Positions 1-7,150 of a stretch of 20,564 nucleotides of DNA are shown in pieces. The notes below the pieces were generated by a model, which was not told the DNA's origin, did no database searches, and saw only the letters and a list, made by a program, of their open reading frames with translations. Position 1 is the stretch's first letter; each line of letters starts with the position of its first letter. The DNA is from a virus, in IMG/VR virus record IMGVR_UViG_3300025120_000727, positions 1 through 20,564 of that record, one strand, 5' to 3'. Made by a program: the position numbers and the translations under genes.

Positions 1-2
1 AC

Positions 3-311
3 TTCTATGATGCATACAAACTTGTAAAGAGTTGGAGAGATGCTTTACAAAAAGCATTCTGGGTGAACAAAGGCAATCCAAACAAGCAAAAACTTGTTGA
101 TGCTTTGAATAAAATGGTACAGGATCCTGAGTCTGTTGCCGCTATTGAAAAGAAAGTTGGCAAGTATGAATGGAGAACAGGTGCTGATGGTGATGCCGCA
201 GTGGCAACACTGAAGTCGTTTATTACGCCAGGAGCTCTCAAAACCTTATCTGACTTTGGAAAAAACCAATTAGGATATAATACAGTGTATAAAGAACAAC
301 TGACGAAATAA
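3..311 (+). CDS. C-terminal fragment, possible TctC/Bug-type substrate-binding protein
   Basis: The frame is open from the left edge of the window, so this is the last 102 codons of a gene that starts upstream. A GTG at 63 is internal and is probably not the start. The visible part is a soluble helical segment with a lysine-rich first half. The pattern of a helix containing 'KLVDALNKMVQDPE', then 'AAIEKKVG' and a following acidic/alanine helix, resembles the C-terminal lobe of tripartite tricarboxylate transporter receptors (TctC/Bug family), where a 'kLn.AL.kml.DPev...le..G' pattern is usual. If correct, it would be a periplasmic binding protein carried as an auxiliary metabolic gene. The stop codon overlaps the next start by 1 nt (TAATG), so the two genes are cotranscribed. 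The family call rests on pattern memory of one lobe only and could be wrong. Confidence 0.45.
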   Translation, partial: FYDAYKLVKSWRDALQKAFWVNKGNPNKQKLVDALNKMVQDPESVAAIEKKVGKYEWRTGADGDAAVATLKSFITPGALKTLSDFGKNQLGYNTVYKEQLTK

Positions 312-943
312 TGAAATATATCTTTGTAGTAGGTGCTCCAGGTTCACGTTGGAGTGGTGTAGCCAAAAGCATCTACTATTCAGATCAAATTGATCAGTCA
401 GACGACTCGCCCGAACGCACATACTACAATCCTAAAAGCCCACCCAAGGCACAACAACTTATGCACAGAGGAGCTTACTTTGATCCAGGTATGGAGTTTG
501 GCGAACAACTTAAAGACTTTAACAGCCTAACAAAAGAAGAATTAACCAAAATATTTGACGCTCCATTTAAAGAAGATGATAAGATTAGAATTATCAAAAG
601 TCATGTCCTTGCAGAGCATTTGGATAAACTGGCAGAGATGTTTAATGATCCAATTGTTCTAGTATACAGACATAATGAAGACTGTTTCGACTGGTGGACA
701 GAAGCAGGAGGCTGGAACATCACATATCCAAACTATATTTGGTACAAGGATGATTCTAACATGAAAAACCAAATTGCAATACAAAATCAATCAATTACAA
801 AATTTGTAATAAAAAATAAACTATACTCTATTAATGATAATATACAATTACAAAAACTTTTAGGAATTAACTCAACAGGCTATTTAAGGTTTACAGACGT
901 AGAAGTTTATTGTAAAATTACTAATGAATCAAAAGATACTTAA
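311..943 (+). CDS. Sulfotransferase/P-loop NTPase-like protein
   Basis: This 210-residue cytoplasmic protein starts at an ATG that shares one base with the preceding stop. A hydrophobic first strand (residues 2-7) runs into a glycine-rich loop GAPGSRWSG (8-16). That loop resembles the nucleotide- or PAPS-binding loop of sulfotransferases and P-loop kinases. Near residues 115-125, IVLVYRHNEDCFDWW resembles the sulfotransferase 3'-phosphate-binding segment (hydrophobic strand, Arg, then a helix). There is no classical GKS/T Walker A, so a kinase is less likely than a sulfotransferase-like fold. It sits directly before a SAM methyltransferase and overlaps it by 20 nt, which suggests a small modification pair, perhaps acting on glycans or small molecules. 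The substrate cannot be predicted. Confidence 0.5.
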   Translation: MKYIFVVGAPGSRWSGVAKSIYYSDQIDQSDDSPERTYYNPKSPPKAQQLMHRGAYFDPGMEFGEQLKDFNSLTKEELTKIFDAPFKEDDKIRIIKSHVLAEHLDKLAEMFNDPIVLVYRHNEDCFDWWTEAGGWNITYPNYIWYKDDSNMKNQIAIQNQSITKFVIKNKLYSINDNIQLQKLLGINSTGYLRFTDVEVYCKITNESKDT

Positions 944-1577
944 CCAACTTATTACAGATGTCGGCCAGCATGAAATCACTAGTGATTATATTAAAAACAC
1001 CTTTGACATAGAGATAAGCAAAAAATATAATAACATAGAGCAATGGACCAAAGCCATTGACGATGCGGTACTACACAGGTACTTTTCCAAAGTATGGCAA
1101 TCTGATATGAAGAAATGGAAACACAGCGGACTACAATTAATAGATGAAGTTAATAAATTAAGACCAAGAGCAGTGCTAGATGTTGGTTGCGGATATAATG
1201 AATTCAAGGGCAAGATAAATTATCTCATAGGTATTGATCCTTACAATGATAGAGCAGACATGGTTATAAACACAATAGATTATAAACCCAAAGAAAAGTT
1301 TGATGTAATACTATGCTTAGGCTCAATTAACTTTGGCTCACAGCATAAGATTGAAACTGAGGTAGCCCATTGTGCCAGCTTACTAGAACAAGATGGTATA
1401 ATGTTTTTTAGAGTCAATCCAGGACAGCCACATGATAAGCCAGAGTCTAAGTGGATAGACTTCTTTGCATGGAACGTGCCTTTTATTATAGACTTGGCAA
1501 ATAAGTTAAATTTTAAAGTATTAGATATTAGAGATGATACTAATAAGAGAAAATACTTTGTTTATAGGAAAATTTAA
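924..1577 (+). CDS. Class I SAM-dependent methyltransferase
   Basis: This 217-residue protein has a class I methyltransferase core. Motif I is VLDVGCG (residues 84-90), followed by a second strand ending in GIDP (103-106), whose Asp would bind the SAM ribose. A later strand FDVILCLGS (126-134) corresponds to motif IV. The phage sequence between motif I and strand 2 is short (YNEFKGKINYLI), typical of compact phage or lipid/small-molecule methyltransferases. The N-terminal 80 residues are helical and probably form a substrate cap. The ORF overlaps the sulfotransferase-like gene by 20 nt, so the two are likely translationally coupled. No DNA-methyltransferase catalytic motif (DPPY/NPPY or PCQ) is seen, so DNA methylation is not supported. 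The substrate is unknown. Confidence 0.75.
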   Translation: MNQKILNQLITDVGQHEITSDYIKNTFDIEISKKYNNIEQWTKAIDDAVLHRYFSKVWQSDMKKWKHSGLQLIDEVNKLRPRAVLDVGCGYNEFKGKINYLIGIDPYNDRADMVINTIDYKPKEKFDVILCLGSINFGSQHKIETEVAHCASLLEQDGIMFFRVNPGQPHDKPESKWIDFFAWNVPFIIDLANKLNFKVLDIRDDTNKRKYFVYRKI

Positions 1578-1630
1578 CCAAAATACTACAATTAACGCAT
1601 AGACAAATACTATAATTGTGCTAAACTTAT

Positions 1631-1638
1631 ATTAAATA
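1631..1638 (+). promoter_or_regulatory. T4-late-like box ATTAAATA, 5 nt before the ATG
   Basis: ATTAAATA resembles the T4 late promoter TATAAATA. The TAAATA part ends 5 nt before the ATG at 1644. If it works as a late promoter, transcription would begin at or next to the start codon. The same spacing recurs at 4208, 8717 and 17782. Confidence 0.4.
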
Positions 1639-1643
1639 CAACA

Positions 1644-1943
1644 ATGTATAAGAAAACAAACAGTATTCTAGAAGAACTAGCTAACGTTAGACTTAATAAA
1701 GAACCAGAAAATTTTGTTGAAAGCCGAGCATCACACATTATAGATTCTGCTATCAATCTAGTGCATTATATTAGAGAAAATTTTGATTCACAAACAGCAT
1801 ACACATTAGAAAAAAAATTTAATTCAGCAATAAAAAACCTTGATTCAAAGAAGTTTCGCAGAGGAGTCAACAGGCTCAAAGAACTTAAAGACGTTAAAAA
1901 TAGTCTTATAGTCAAACAAGGCGAATTCAAAAACGAGGATTAA
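1644..1943 (+). CDS. Small conserved-type hypothetical protein, helical
   Basis: This 99-residue, charged, helix-rich protein has no signal peptide or membrane segment. I do not recognise the family. Residues around 25-85 alternate hydrophobic and charged positions as in paired helices. It begins after a 66-nt gap containing a late-type box, and its stop lies 2 nt before the next ATG (1946), so it forms a two-gene unit with the KxDG protein. No Shine-Dalgarno sequence is visible before its start. The coding frame uses the same AT-rich codons as its neighbours. Confidence 0.7.
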   Translation: MYKKTNSILEELANVRLNKEPENFVESRASHIIDSAINLVHYIRENFDSQTAYTLEKKFNSAIKNLDSKKFRRGVNRLKELKDVKNSLIVKQGEFKNED

Positions 1944-1945
1944 AA

Positions 1946-3163
1946 ATGCTAATTGAAGATATTCTTAATGAGTTCAAGAGAACACATCTTGAACATATAG
2001 AAGACATAATATTGACACAAGGTTATCAGGGAGGCCAAGCAGTAATTGATTACTATAAAGGCTTATTGGTTACCCTACAAGGTACAGCAATTGATCCTGT
2101 TAAGGTTAGTGTTAAATGGGATGGTGCGCCTGCCATTGTGTGTGGAGTTAATCCCGACAACGGTAAGTTTTTTGTAGGCACAAAAGCTGTATTTGCAAAG
2201 TCACCAAAAATAAATTACACAAAAGCAAATATTGCAAAAAATCATGGCACAGATGATCTTGGTCAAAAACTTTTAAAATGTCTTGTACACCTTAAAAAAA
2301 TAAACATTCAAGGAGTCGTGCAAGGTGACTTACTGTTCACTGAAGATGATTTAATAAGGAAACCGATCGGTGGCAAGCAACACCTAACATTCACACCTAA
2401 CACAATAACTTATGCTGTTGAAGAAGGTACAGACGTAGCAAAACAAATAGAAGACGCCAAGGTTGGAATAATATTCCATACAACATATACCGGTGACAGT
2501 TTGGGAGACATGAATGCATCAGCAGGAGCAGATGTACAAAGTTTTACTAAATCACCAGATGTGTTTTTTGATAATGCTACGTACAAAGATGTATCAGGCA
2601 GTGCAAAATTTACAAAAGATGAAACTTCTTACTTCATGCAACAGGTAGACAATCTAGAAAAACTTCTAACAGCAGTGCCTAGAAATCTTAGTGATATGTT
2701 CAAAGGAAATCAAGACTTTATACCGTTCTTCCAAATGTTTATAAATGATCAAGTCAAGCAAGGTAAACTACCAACCAACGTTAATCAATTCATAAATGAT
2801 TTTAAAATGTTTTACGCAGGTAGAATGCAACAACAAATTGCTGGACTAAAAGCACAAAAGGCACTTGCTCTACGACAGGAAAAAATGAAACAGATGCCTA
2901 CGTTCTTAAACAGATTAAAAAGACCATTGCAGGCCATGTTAAGTTTTTATAAACAGACACAAGGAATGAAGTCTTTTATATTGAAAAAAATGAGTCAGGC
3001 TATGCAAATTGGATCATTCAGTCAAACAGACAACGGTTTAGAGGTTACAGAGCCAGAAGGCTTTGTTGCTGTAGACAAACAAGGCGGTGCTGTAAAGTTA
3101 GTTGATAGATTAGGATTTAGTAGAAGAAACTTGACTGCTATCAAAAAATTCCAACCAAGATAA
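1946..3163 (+). CDS. Nucleotidyltransferase/nucleic-acid ligase-like protein (KxDG motif)
   Basis: This 405-residue protein contains SVKWDGAPAIV (residues 55-65). Lys57 in K-W-D-G matches the K-x-D-G adenylylation motif (motif I) of ATP-dependent DNA/RNA ligases and capping enzymes. Downstream, FFVGTK (75-80), VVQGDLLF (124-131, compare motif III 'dGE') and VGIIFHTTYTG (173-183, near where motif IV falls) keep the expected order and spacing. The usual EG of motif IV and a clear KxK motif V are not obvious. The C-terminal half is helical and basic and may bind nucleic acid. The start has a GAGG ribosome-binding site at 1935-1938. The last 54 nt overlap, antisense, the end of the glycosyltransferase gene. 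Ligase-like activity is an inference from motif I and motif order. Confidence 0.55.
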   Translation: MLIEDILNEFKRTHLEHIEDIILTQGYQGGQAVIDYYKGLLVTLQGTAIDPVKVSVKWDGAPAIVCGVNPDNGKFFVGTKAVFAKSPKINYTKANIAKNHGTDDLGQKLLKCLVHLKKINIQGVVQGDLLFTEDDLIRKPIGGKQHLTFTPNTITYAVEEGTDVAKQIEDAKVGIIFHTTYTGDSLGDMNASAGADVQSFTKSPDVFFDNATYKDVSGSAKFTKDETSYFMQQVDNLEKLLTAVPRNLSDMFKGNQDFIPFFQMFINDQVKQGKLPTNVNQFINDFKMFYAGRMQQQIAGLKAQKALALRQEKMKQMPTFLNRLKRPLQAMLSFYKQTQGMKSFILKKMSQAMQIGSFSQTDNGLEVTEPEGFVAVDKQGGAVKLVDRLGFSRRNLTAIKKFQPR

Positions 3164-4192
3164 TATTTCTTTATTAACTACCTCAGAGAAAGCACTTCTG
3201 TTAAAAAAATGTTTTTTATTATGTTTTCTAATCTCTAGAGTTTCACTGTATAGGTCAACATGACTACGATCAGTGATACTTCTAATTGCTCCTACTAGTT
3301 TTTCAATTCTTAAGTTTCTGTCTATTTCGTTGTCATAGGATTCATCTATTATATTTTCAAATGTTTTAAATCCTAGTTCTTTTAATTTTTTAAGATATTG
3401 ATAATTTCCATGCACCACAAAAATTTGCTCCATTAGTATTGGTTTCCAAACTTTCTCAGTCATAAACACATCGGTGTTATTATCATTTGTTTCTGATACT
3501 ATACTTGCAACAGTGTCTTGGTATGGTTTATCAAATAGCTCTTGATCCATTCCTGTTTTAGGATATGGTTGTTTAGCATCAAGCCATGGCAGTTCATATT
3601 CCTTAGGTAAATCAAAAGGCTTGGTTGGGTGGTCAACGAAACTAACTAATGAATTTTCTATTAATCTATGTTGTATAAGTTTATCGTACAGTTTAATTCT
3701 GTGACCTCTAGGGTTTTTGTTTAGGTATAAAAAAGTATATTTTTTTTTATAATGATTAACATTAAATTTACTTCTAATATGTTTCAATATCATGTAGTAC
3801 CAGAACCAACTCACACCACCGTACCATTTGTGTGCTTTCATATCAAGTGTAGGATAATATAATTGCTTCATTGATTCAACATTCTCTTGAGATTCATACG
3901 GAGTGGCAAAAATAAAAACAAAGCCCATTTCTTTTAATTTTTTAATTCTTAGTTGTATCTCACTGTCAAATACTTTACTTTTTACTCTTTGATTTTCTGT
4001 TCTTATATCTATGAGAGCAATTTTTCTATCATAGGTGGAAACATCTCTATGATCAGGACCAAAAATTGTATAATACTCACCGGTCATTGTAAACTCTTGG
4101 TCTTTGAGAGAATTAAATCTTACATATCCTTCAAGCAAAGGAGTATTACCAGTTTTCATTAGATCAGTTAGAATAAAATTACGTTGAACCAT
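3110..4192 (-). CDS. Glycosyltransferase, fucosyltransferase/exostosin-like
   Basis: This 360-residue protein is the only leftward gene in the first 19 kb. The C-terminal half has FLYLNKNPRGHRIKLYDKL (residues 154-172), then DVFMTEKVWKPILMEQIFVVHG (241-262). The 'TEK...P.....P.v.G' signature is typical of GT10/exostosin-type donor-binding domains seen in phage and giant-virus glycosyltransferases. No signal peptide or membrane segment is seen, so it would act in the host cytoplasm on sugar acceptors, perhaps glycan, DNA or virion proteins. Its ATG (4190-4192) lies only 15 bp from the likely divergent start at 4208. Its 3' end overlaps the upstream gene by 54 bp. I see no recognisable promoter for it. 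This placement is what a later-inserted moron would show. Confidence 0.65.
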   Translation of the reverse strand: MVQRNFILTDLMKTGNTPLLEGYVRFNSLKDQEFTMTGEYYTIFGPDHRDVSTYDRKIALIDIRTENQRVKSKVFDSEIQLRIKKLKEMGFVFIFATPYESQENVESMKQLYYPTLDMKAHKWYGGVSWFWYYMILKHIRSKFNVNHYKKKYTFLYLNKNPRGHRIKLYDKLIQHRLIENSLVSFVDHPTKPFDLPKEYELPWLDAKQPYPKTGMDQELFDKPYQDTVASIVSETNDNNTDVFMTEKVWKPILMEQIFVVHGNYQYLKKLKELGFKTFENIIDESYDNEIDRNLRIEKLVGAIRSITDRSHVDLYSETLEIRKHNKKHFFNRSAFSEVVNKEILSWLEFFDSSQVSSTKS

Positions 4193-4194
4193 AC

Positions 4195-4202
4195 GGTAAA
4201 TA
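4195..4202 (+). promoter_or_regulatory. T4-late-like box GGTAAATA, 5 nt before the ATG
   Basis: TAAATA (4197-4202) lies exactly 5 nt before the ATG at 4208, inside the 15-bp gap between divergent start codons. It supports 4208 rather than the in-frame TTG at 4184. The identity as a late promoter is inferred from the T4 TATAAATA consensus. Confidence 0.4.
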
Positions 4203-4207
4203 GGTTT

Positions 4208-5059
4208 ATGTTAACACCTTTTTTACAGTATGTATCTGAAGCAAGAATCGTAAGACGACAAGATGATTTGTCTAGATACACTTACCAAGAAGTTGAAGAA
4301 AGAGTATTCCTTACATTTTTGACTTTGTCATTTCTAAACAAGTTTCCAGGCACAACTACATTTGCCAAACAATATGCAAATAACACATTGACCTATGGTG
4401 GGTTTGATAGAGTAAGAACAACAGCAAACGATCTTCACAACTTGTTGTCTGTTCTTGATGGCAACAAAGATATACTAGATAAGTTGGCCAACAAACAACA
4501 AGCAAAGGCACTAAGACAAAGACACGTCTTACCAACAATGGCAGTGAAGAGATATCTTAGAACTTTTGACAAAGATTATAAGTTTTTGACTACACTGGAA
4601 AGATCATTGGGCATAAACAATACTGATTACAAAAATCTTAGAATAGCAATTTCCGATTTTAAAAATTTAAACACAAAAAGGAAAAAAATTACTGTCACAA
4701 GACTTTTACAGGCTCTAAGAGCAAAACTGTCTGGTACCGATCTGTTGAAACAAGTTAATTTACTTTCCAATCAAAAAGACTTTGAACTAGACAATGTTAT
4801 CGATGCAGAAAGAACTATACCTTCTAAGGAGATGACTCCGAATGAAATAAATGCTTATCGTATTTTAGTAGGACCAACAAATCTTAGACGAGCGAAACTT
4901 GCAGTTGATCAAGCAAGTCAAGGCAAAGGGTTAGCAGGCCCGTTGGCTTCATCGTACTATCCTATAATGAAGATGATTGACGATATTGCAAAAGGCGGTT
5001 ACACATTTGTGAAATTGCTACAAACTATTGCTGACAGAGCAAGAAACAGTAAAAAATAG
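4208..5059 (+). CDS. Conserved-type phage protein of unknown function, basic and helical
   Basis: This 283-residue protein is rich in Lys, Arg and Leu and predicted largely helical, with no membrane segment. I do not recognise the family. The start chosen is the ATG at 4208. An in-frame TTG at 4184 would overlap the divergent glycosyltransferase and adds eight residues of no clear character. It lies between the KxDG protein and a late structural operon, so a role in assembly or the baseplate is possible but not shown. It would read in the same direction as the KxDG gene if the antisense glycosyltransferase were removed, which suggests the two were once adjacent. Confidence 0.7.
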   Translation: MLTPFLQYVSEARIVRRQDDLSRYTYQEVEERVFLTFLTLSFLNKFPGTTTFAKQYANNTLTYGGFDRVRTTANDLHNLLSVLDGNKDILDKLANKQQAKALRQRHVLPTMAVKRYLRTFDKDYKFLTTLERSLGINNTDYKNLRIAISDFKNLNTKRKKITVTRLLQALRAKLSGTDLLKQVNLLSNQKDFELDNVIDAERTIPSKEMTPNEINAYRILVGPTNLRRAKLAVDQASQGKGLAGPLASSYYPIMKMIDDIAKGGYTFVKLLQTIADRARNSKK

Positions 5060-5099
5060 CCGTTTTGGTTATAATACAGTAGAATTTACCAACCTTTAC

Positions 5100-5107
5100 C
5101 ATAAATA
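5100..5107 (+). promoter_or_regulatory. Late-type promoter box CATAAATA for the structural operon
   Basis: CATAAATA differs from the T4 late consensus TATAAATA at the first base only. It lies 62 nt before the first of three structural genes, and the region between holds a hairpin and a strong ribosome-binding site. A TATAAT at 5070-5075 has no matching -35 element and is a weaker alternative. Confidence 0.5.
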
Positions 5108-5115
5108 ATGTCAAC

Positions 5116-5134
5116 TGTCACCTGAGCGGTGACA
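5116..5134 (+). promoter_or_regulatory. Leader hairpin, 7-bp stem
   Basis: TGTCACC pairs perfectly with GGTGACA around a TGAGC loop. There is no U-run after it, so it is not a typical terminator. It would sit near the 5' end of an mRNA started at the 5100 box. It may stabilise the abundant structural transcript or regulate translation; that role is inferred. Confidence 0.6.
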
Positions 5135-5169
5135 TACCATTAAATCAAGAGAAAAAAAGGAGGATTATA

Positions 5170-5583
5170 ATGGCGATAGTAACAAACAATAATAATCTAG
5201 GGACTGCAATCGGCGCACTTAATACTGGTAACGGTATGGAAGTACAATTTTTTACTGTAACAGTAAAAGATGCTTCAGGCACAGCGGTTGACCTTAGAGC
5301 ACACGACTCCTCAGGTGGTGCATTTCACAAAGATGGTCTAGTAGACAGAATCTTAGGTGTAGCACAAACCAAAGGAACTGTTGTGCATTTCATAGTAAAA
5401 AACGCAAATAGCGGCATAGTTACCGTAGGTATGGAAGGTCAGTTCGCAACAGCGGCTAACCTAGCCACAGCTTATGATAACAGCTCAGTAGGAATCAAAT
5501 TTAGATTCAGTGCAACTTCTACAACAGAAGATGGAACTGCAGATATATCTGGTACTACAGTAGCGGCTGATCTATTAATCTAG
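5170..5583 (+). CDS. Small virion-type structural protein 1
   Basis: This 137-residue protein is rich in Thr, Ser, Ala, Gly and Val with alternating beta-strand patterns and few charges, the composition of phage decoration, tail or fibre proteins. A very strong ribosome-binding site (AGGAGGA, 5158-5164) precedes the ATG. It is the first gene of a three-gene unit framed by a late-type box and hairpin on the left and a terminator on the right, as expected for an abundant virion component. Alanine codons are GCG-rich compared with neighbouring genes, mostly at Ala-Ala pairs. The exact role (decoration, head fibre or tail) cannot be told from sequence, and I do not recognise a named family. Confidence 0.65.
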   Translation: MAIVTNNNNLGTAIGALNTGNGMEVQFFTVTVKDASGTAVDLRAHDSSGGAFHKDGLVDRILGVAQTKGTVVHFIVKNANSGIVTVGMEGQFATAANLATAYDNSSVGIKFRFSATSTTEDGTADISGTTVAADLLI

Positions 5584-5599
5584 TAGGAGGAAACAGAAA

Positions 5600-6019
5600 A
5601 TGGCTTATGATGCAACATTACCAGCAGGCGGTCCAGGAAACTTTGTTTCACCAAACTCTGCTCATGAAGCAGATGGTGTAGCAGTTGACTTTATCACTGT
5701 TGATTATATCAACTCAGTGGCTGGCGAAGTAACCAACCCTAGAGCAACAGCGGCAACAGGCGGTTTAGAACTAGCATTACAGGCAATCCAAAACCAAGGC
5801 GTAAATGTCTTAGGAAAAGGATTACTTGGAAACTCTAACACAGAGCAAACTTACATGGTAAGAAGAGACTCGTTAGATACGCAAAGTTCAACAACAACTG
5901 TAGCGGCAATTCAAGCGGCAATCAGATTATTGAATGCTGGAACCCCTGACAAAGTAACAGCGAATATTGCTTCAGCTACAGCGGCTGACAGAGATATGAG
6001 TGATACTCAGGTAGCATAA
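5600..6019 (+). CDS. Small virion-type structural protein 2
   Basis: This 139-residue protein follows the previous gene by 16 nt and has its own strong AGGAGG ribosome-binding site (5585-5590). The N-terminus is Gly/Pro/Ala-rich. Around residues 18-32 lies EADGVAVDFITVDYIN, a beta-hairpin pattern comparable with the first strands of the flanking proteins (a hydrophobic 'FITV/FFTV' strand near residues 26-30). The last third is Ala/Thr-rich. I read it as a companion virion protein in the same operon, possibly a diverged relative of its neighbours, though overall similarity is too low to call paralogy by eye. The family is unknown. Confidence 0.65.
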   Translation: MAYDATLPAGGPGNFVSPNSAHEADGVAVDFITVDYINSVAGEVTNPRATAATGGLELALQAIQNQGVNVLGKGLLGNSNTEQTYMVRRDSLDTQSSTTTVAAIQAAIRLLNAGTPDKVTANIASATAADRDMSDTQVA

Positions 6020-6037
6020 TCATAGGAGGATACAATT

Positions 6038-6592
6038 ATGCCAATAACATCAAATAACACGGCGATAATGTCAAGAAGACAATCTTTCAATGGTAAAGGC
6101 TTAACCTTTATCGAAGTAATCTTCGACACACCTATCACTGCAACAGCAACTACACCAGATACAAAAGACTCAACTTTTCAAAAAGTTAGAGACTCTATAT
6201 TAGGTGGAGTAATATCAGGCGGTACTTTACTTGCACAATCTTACAGATTAGCAGGCAAAGCAACTGACGACGACGCGGCAGAAGCGGCTGGCATAGGAGC
6301 AGATGAATCAATCGACTCTTATCAGTTTATAGTTGAAGGTACCCCAGGTATTTTTAACACAGCAGACTCAGCAGGCGACGTTAATCACGATCCGGGAGCG
6401 AAGGAAACTTCAGACCCTGGAGTTATCGCAGACGCAGAAGCTGACCTAGAAGCAGACATTCTTACGAGAATAGCTGTTAATGATTCAGCAGGCAACGTTC
6501 ATTGTAAAATTAGATTTTTACCTGGAGACGGTGTAGCGGCGACTGGTTCTAACGTAGTATACGGAATGTTTGATCAAAGAGGTGATGCATAA
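6038..6592 (+). CDS. Small virion-type structural protein 3
   Basis: This 184-residue acidic protein, third in the operon, is preceded by a strong AGGAGGA site (6024-6030) 7 nt before the ATG. The N-terminal 40 residues form beta strands (TFIEVIFDTPI). The centre is Asp/Glu/Ala-rich and probably flexible. The C-terminus returns to strands (NVHCKIRFLPGDG). This is compatible with an exposed decoration or fibre-like protein. The gene ends 32 nt before the operon terminator. Ala-Ala pairs use GCG as first codon throughout. I do not recognise a named family. Confidence 0.65.
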   Translation: MPITSNNTAIMSRRQSFNGKGLTFIEVIFDTPITATATTPDTKDSTFQKVRDSILGGVISGGTLLAQSYRLAGKATDDDAAEAAGIGADESIDSYQFIVEGTPGIFNTADSAGDVNHDPGAKETSDPGVIADAEADLEADILTRIAVNDSAGNVHCKIRFLPGDGVAATGSNVVYGMFDQRGDA

Positions 6593-6624
6593 TCACTCTT
6601 AGTCATCAAGACTATACAATTACC

Positions 6625-6661
6625 AAAAGGGCGGATCTATTTTTTTAGGTTCGCCCTTTTT
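6625..6661 (+). terminator. Strong rho-independent terminator
   Basis: A 15-bp stem (6625-6639 with 6646-6660) contains GGGCG/CGCCC and closes on a 6-T loop. A T-rich tract follows (6657-6667, broken by one C). A-to-U flanks make it partly bidirectional. It closes the three-gene structural operon and is the only clear intrinsic terminator seen in the window. Confidence 0.9.
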
Positions 6662-6685
6662 CTTTTTAAATACCCTTACAATATT

Positions 6686-7150
6686 ATGAAACACCTCAAA
6701 GCCCAAGTACAGGAATATGCAAACAAAAAATGCATCACCATGCGCATGGATGATCTTGTGCCAGCATCATTTTATAAAGAAATACCCGACTATGAAAAAT
6801 TAAAACAGACTTTGACAACAGGAGAAATGAAATATCCTTTGTTGGTGTATCAGGGCACACAGGATTATTACACAATCAATCACCTTGGATTGTATAAAAG
6901 AAATCATCCACAGTTGCCTGACACTGCACCCGAACTTGAAGTAGAACTTTTTGACAAAGGACATTTTAAAAAAGCCCAAAGAGTACACATAGTTTGGTCA
7001 GGAAGACAACGTTGGCAAGTAGCAAAAGAACTTGGCTATACAGACGTAGATGTAATTGTTGAACCTAACTTTTTTAAAATGGTTGATATAGCAAAACAGT
7101 TTGCAAAAATTACTGAAAACACCAAAGGTTTTAAGAAAAAAAAGAAATAA
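6686..7150 (+). CDS. ParB/Srx-like domain protein
   Basis: This 154-residue protein has the order of a ParB N-terminal/sulfiredoxin-like fold. A strand YPLLVYQG lies at residues 50-57. Later comes VHIVWSGRQRWQVAKELGY (100-118), which fits the 'v.dG.hR..aa..lG' signature of the fold, with Ser in place of the usual Asp before Gly-Arg. In ParB-type proteins this motif binds or cleaves a nucleotide. The C-terminus is a lysine tail that could bind nucleic acid. Phage proteins of this type are commonly annotated as ParB-like nucleases, but no partition partner is present here. It starts after the terminator, with TAAATA 13 nt before the ATG, and overlaps the next start by 1 nt. Confidence 0.6.
   Translation: MKHLKAQVQEYANKKCITMRMDDLVPASFYKEIPDYEKLKQTLTTGEMKYPLLVYQGTQDYYTINHLGLYKRNHPQLPDTAPELEVELFDKGHFKKAQRVHIVWSGRQRWQVAKELGYTDVDVIVEPNFFKMVDIAKQFAKITENTKGFKKKKK

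Noticed and set aside
924-1577. Methyltransferase as the partner protecting GCWGC or other DNA sites
   Set aside because: No DNA-methyltransferase motif IV (DPPY/NPPY) or cytosine-type PCQ is seen.
1611-1616. TATAAT before the gene at 1644
   Set aside because: No -35 element at 16-18 bp; the TAGACA nearby is only 5 bp away.
4184-4207. TTG start for the gene at 4208
   Set aside because: Overlaps the divergent glycosyltransferase start; the ATG at 4208 has the recurrent TAAATA-N5 spacing.
5070-5075. TATAAT before the structural operon as a sigma70 promoter
   Set aside because: No -35 match at 16-18 bp and no extended -10 TG; the late-type box at 5100 is the better candidate.
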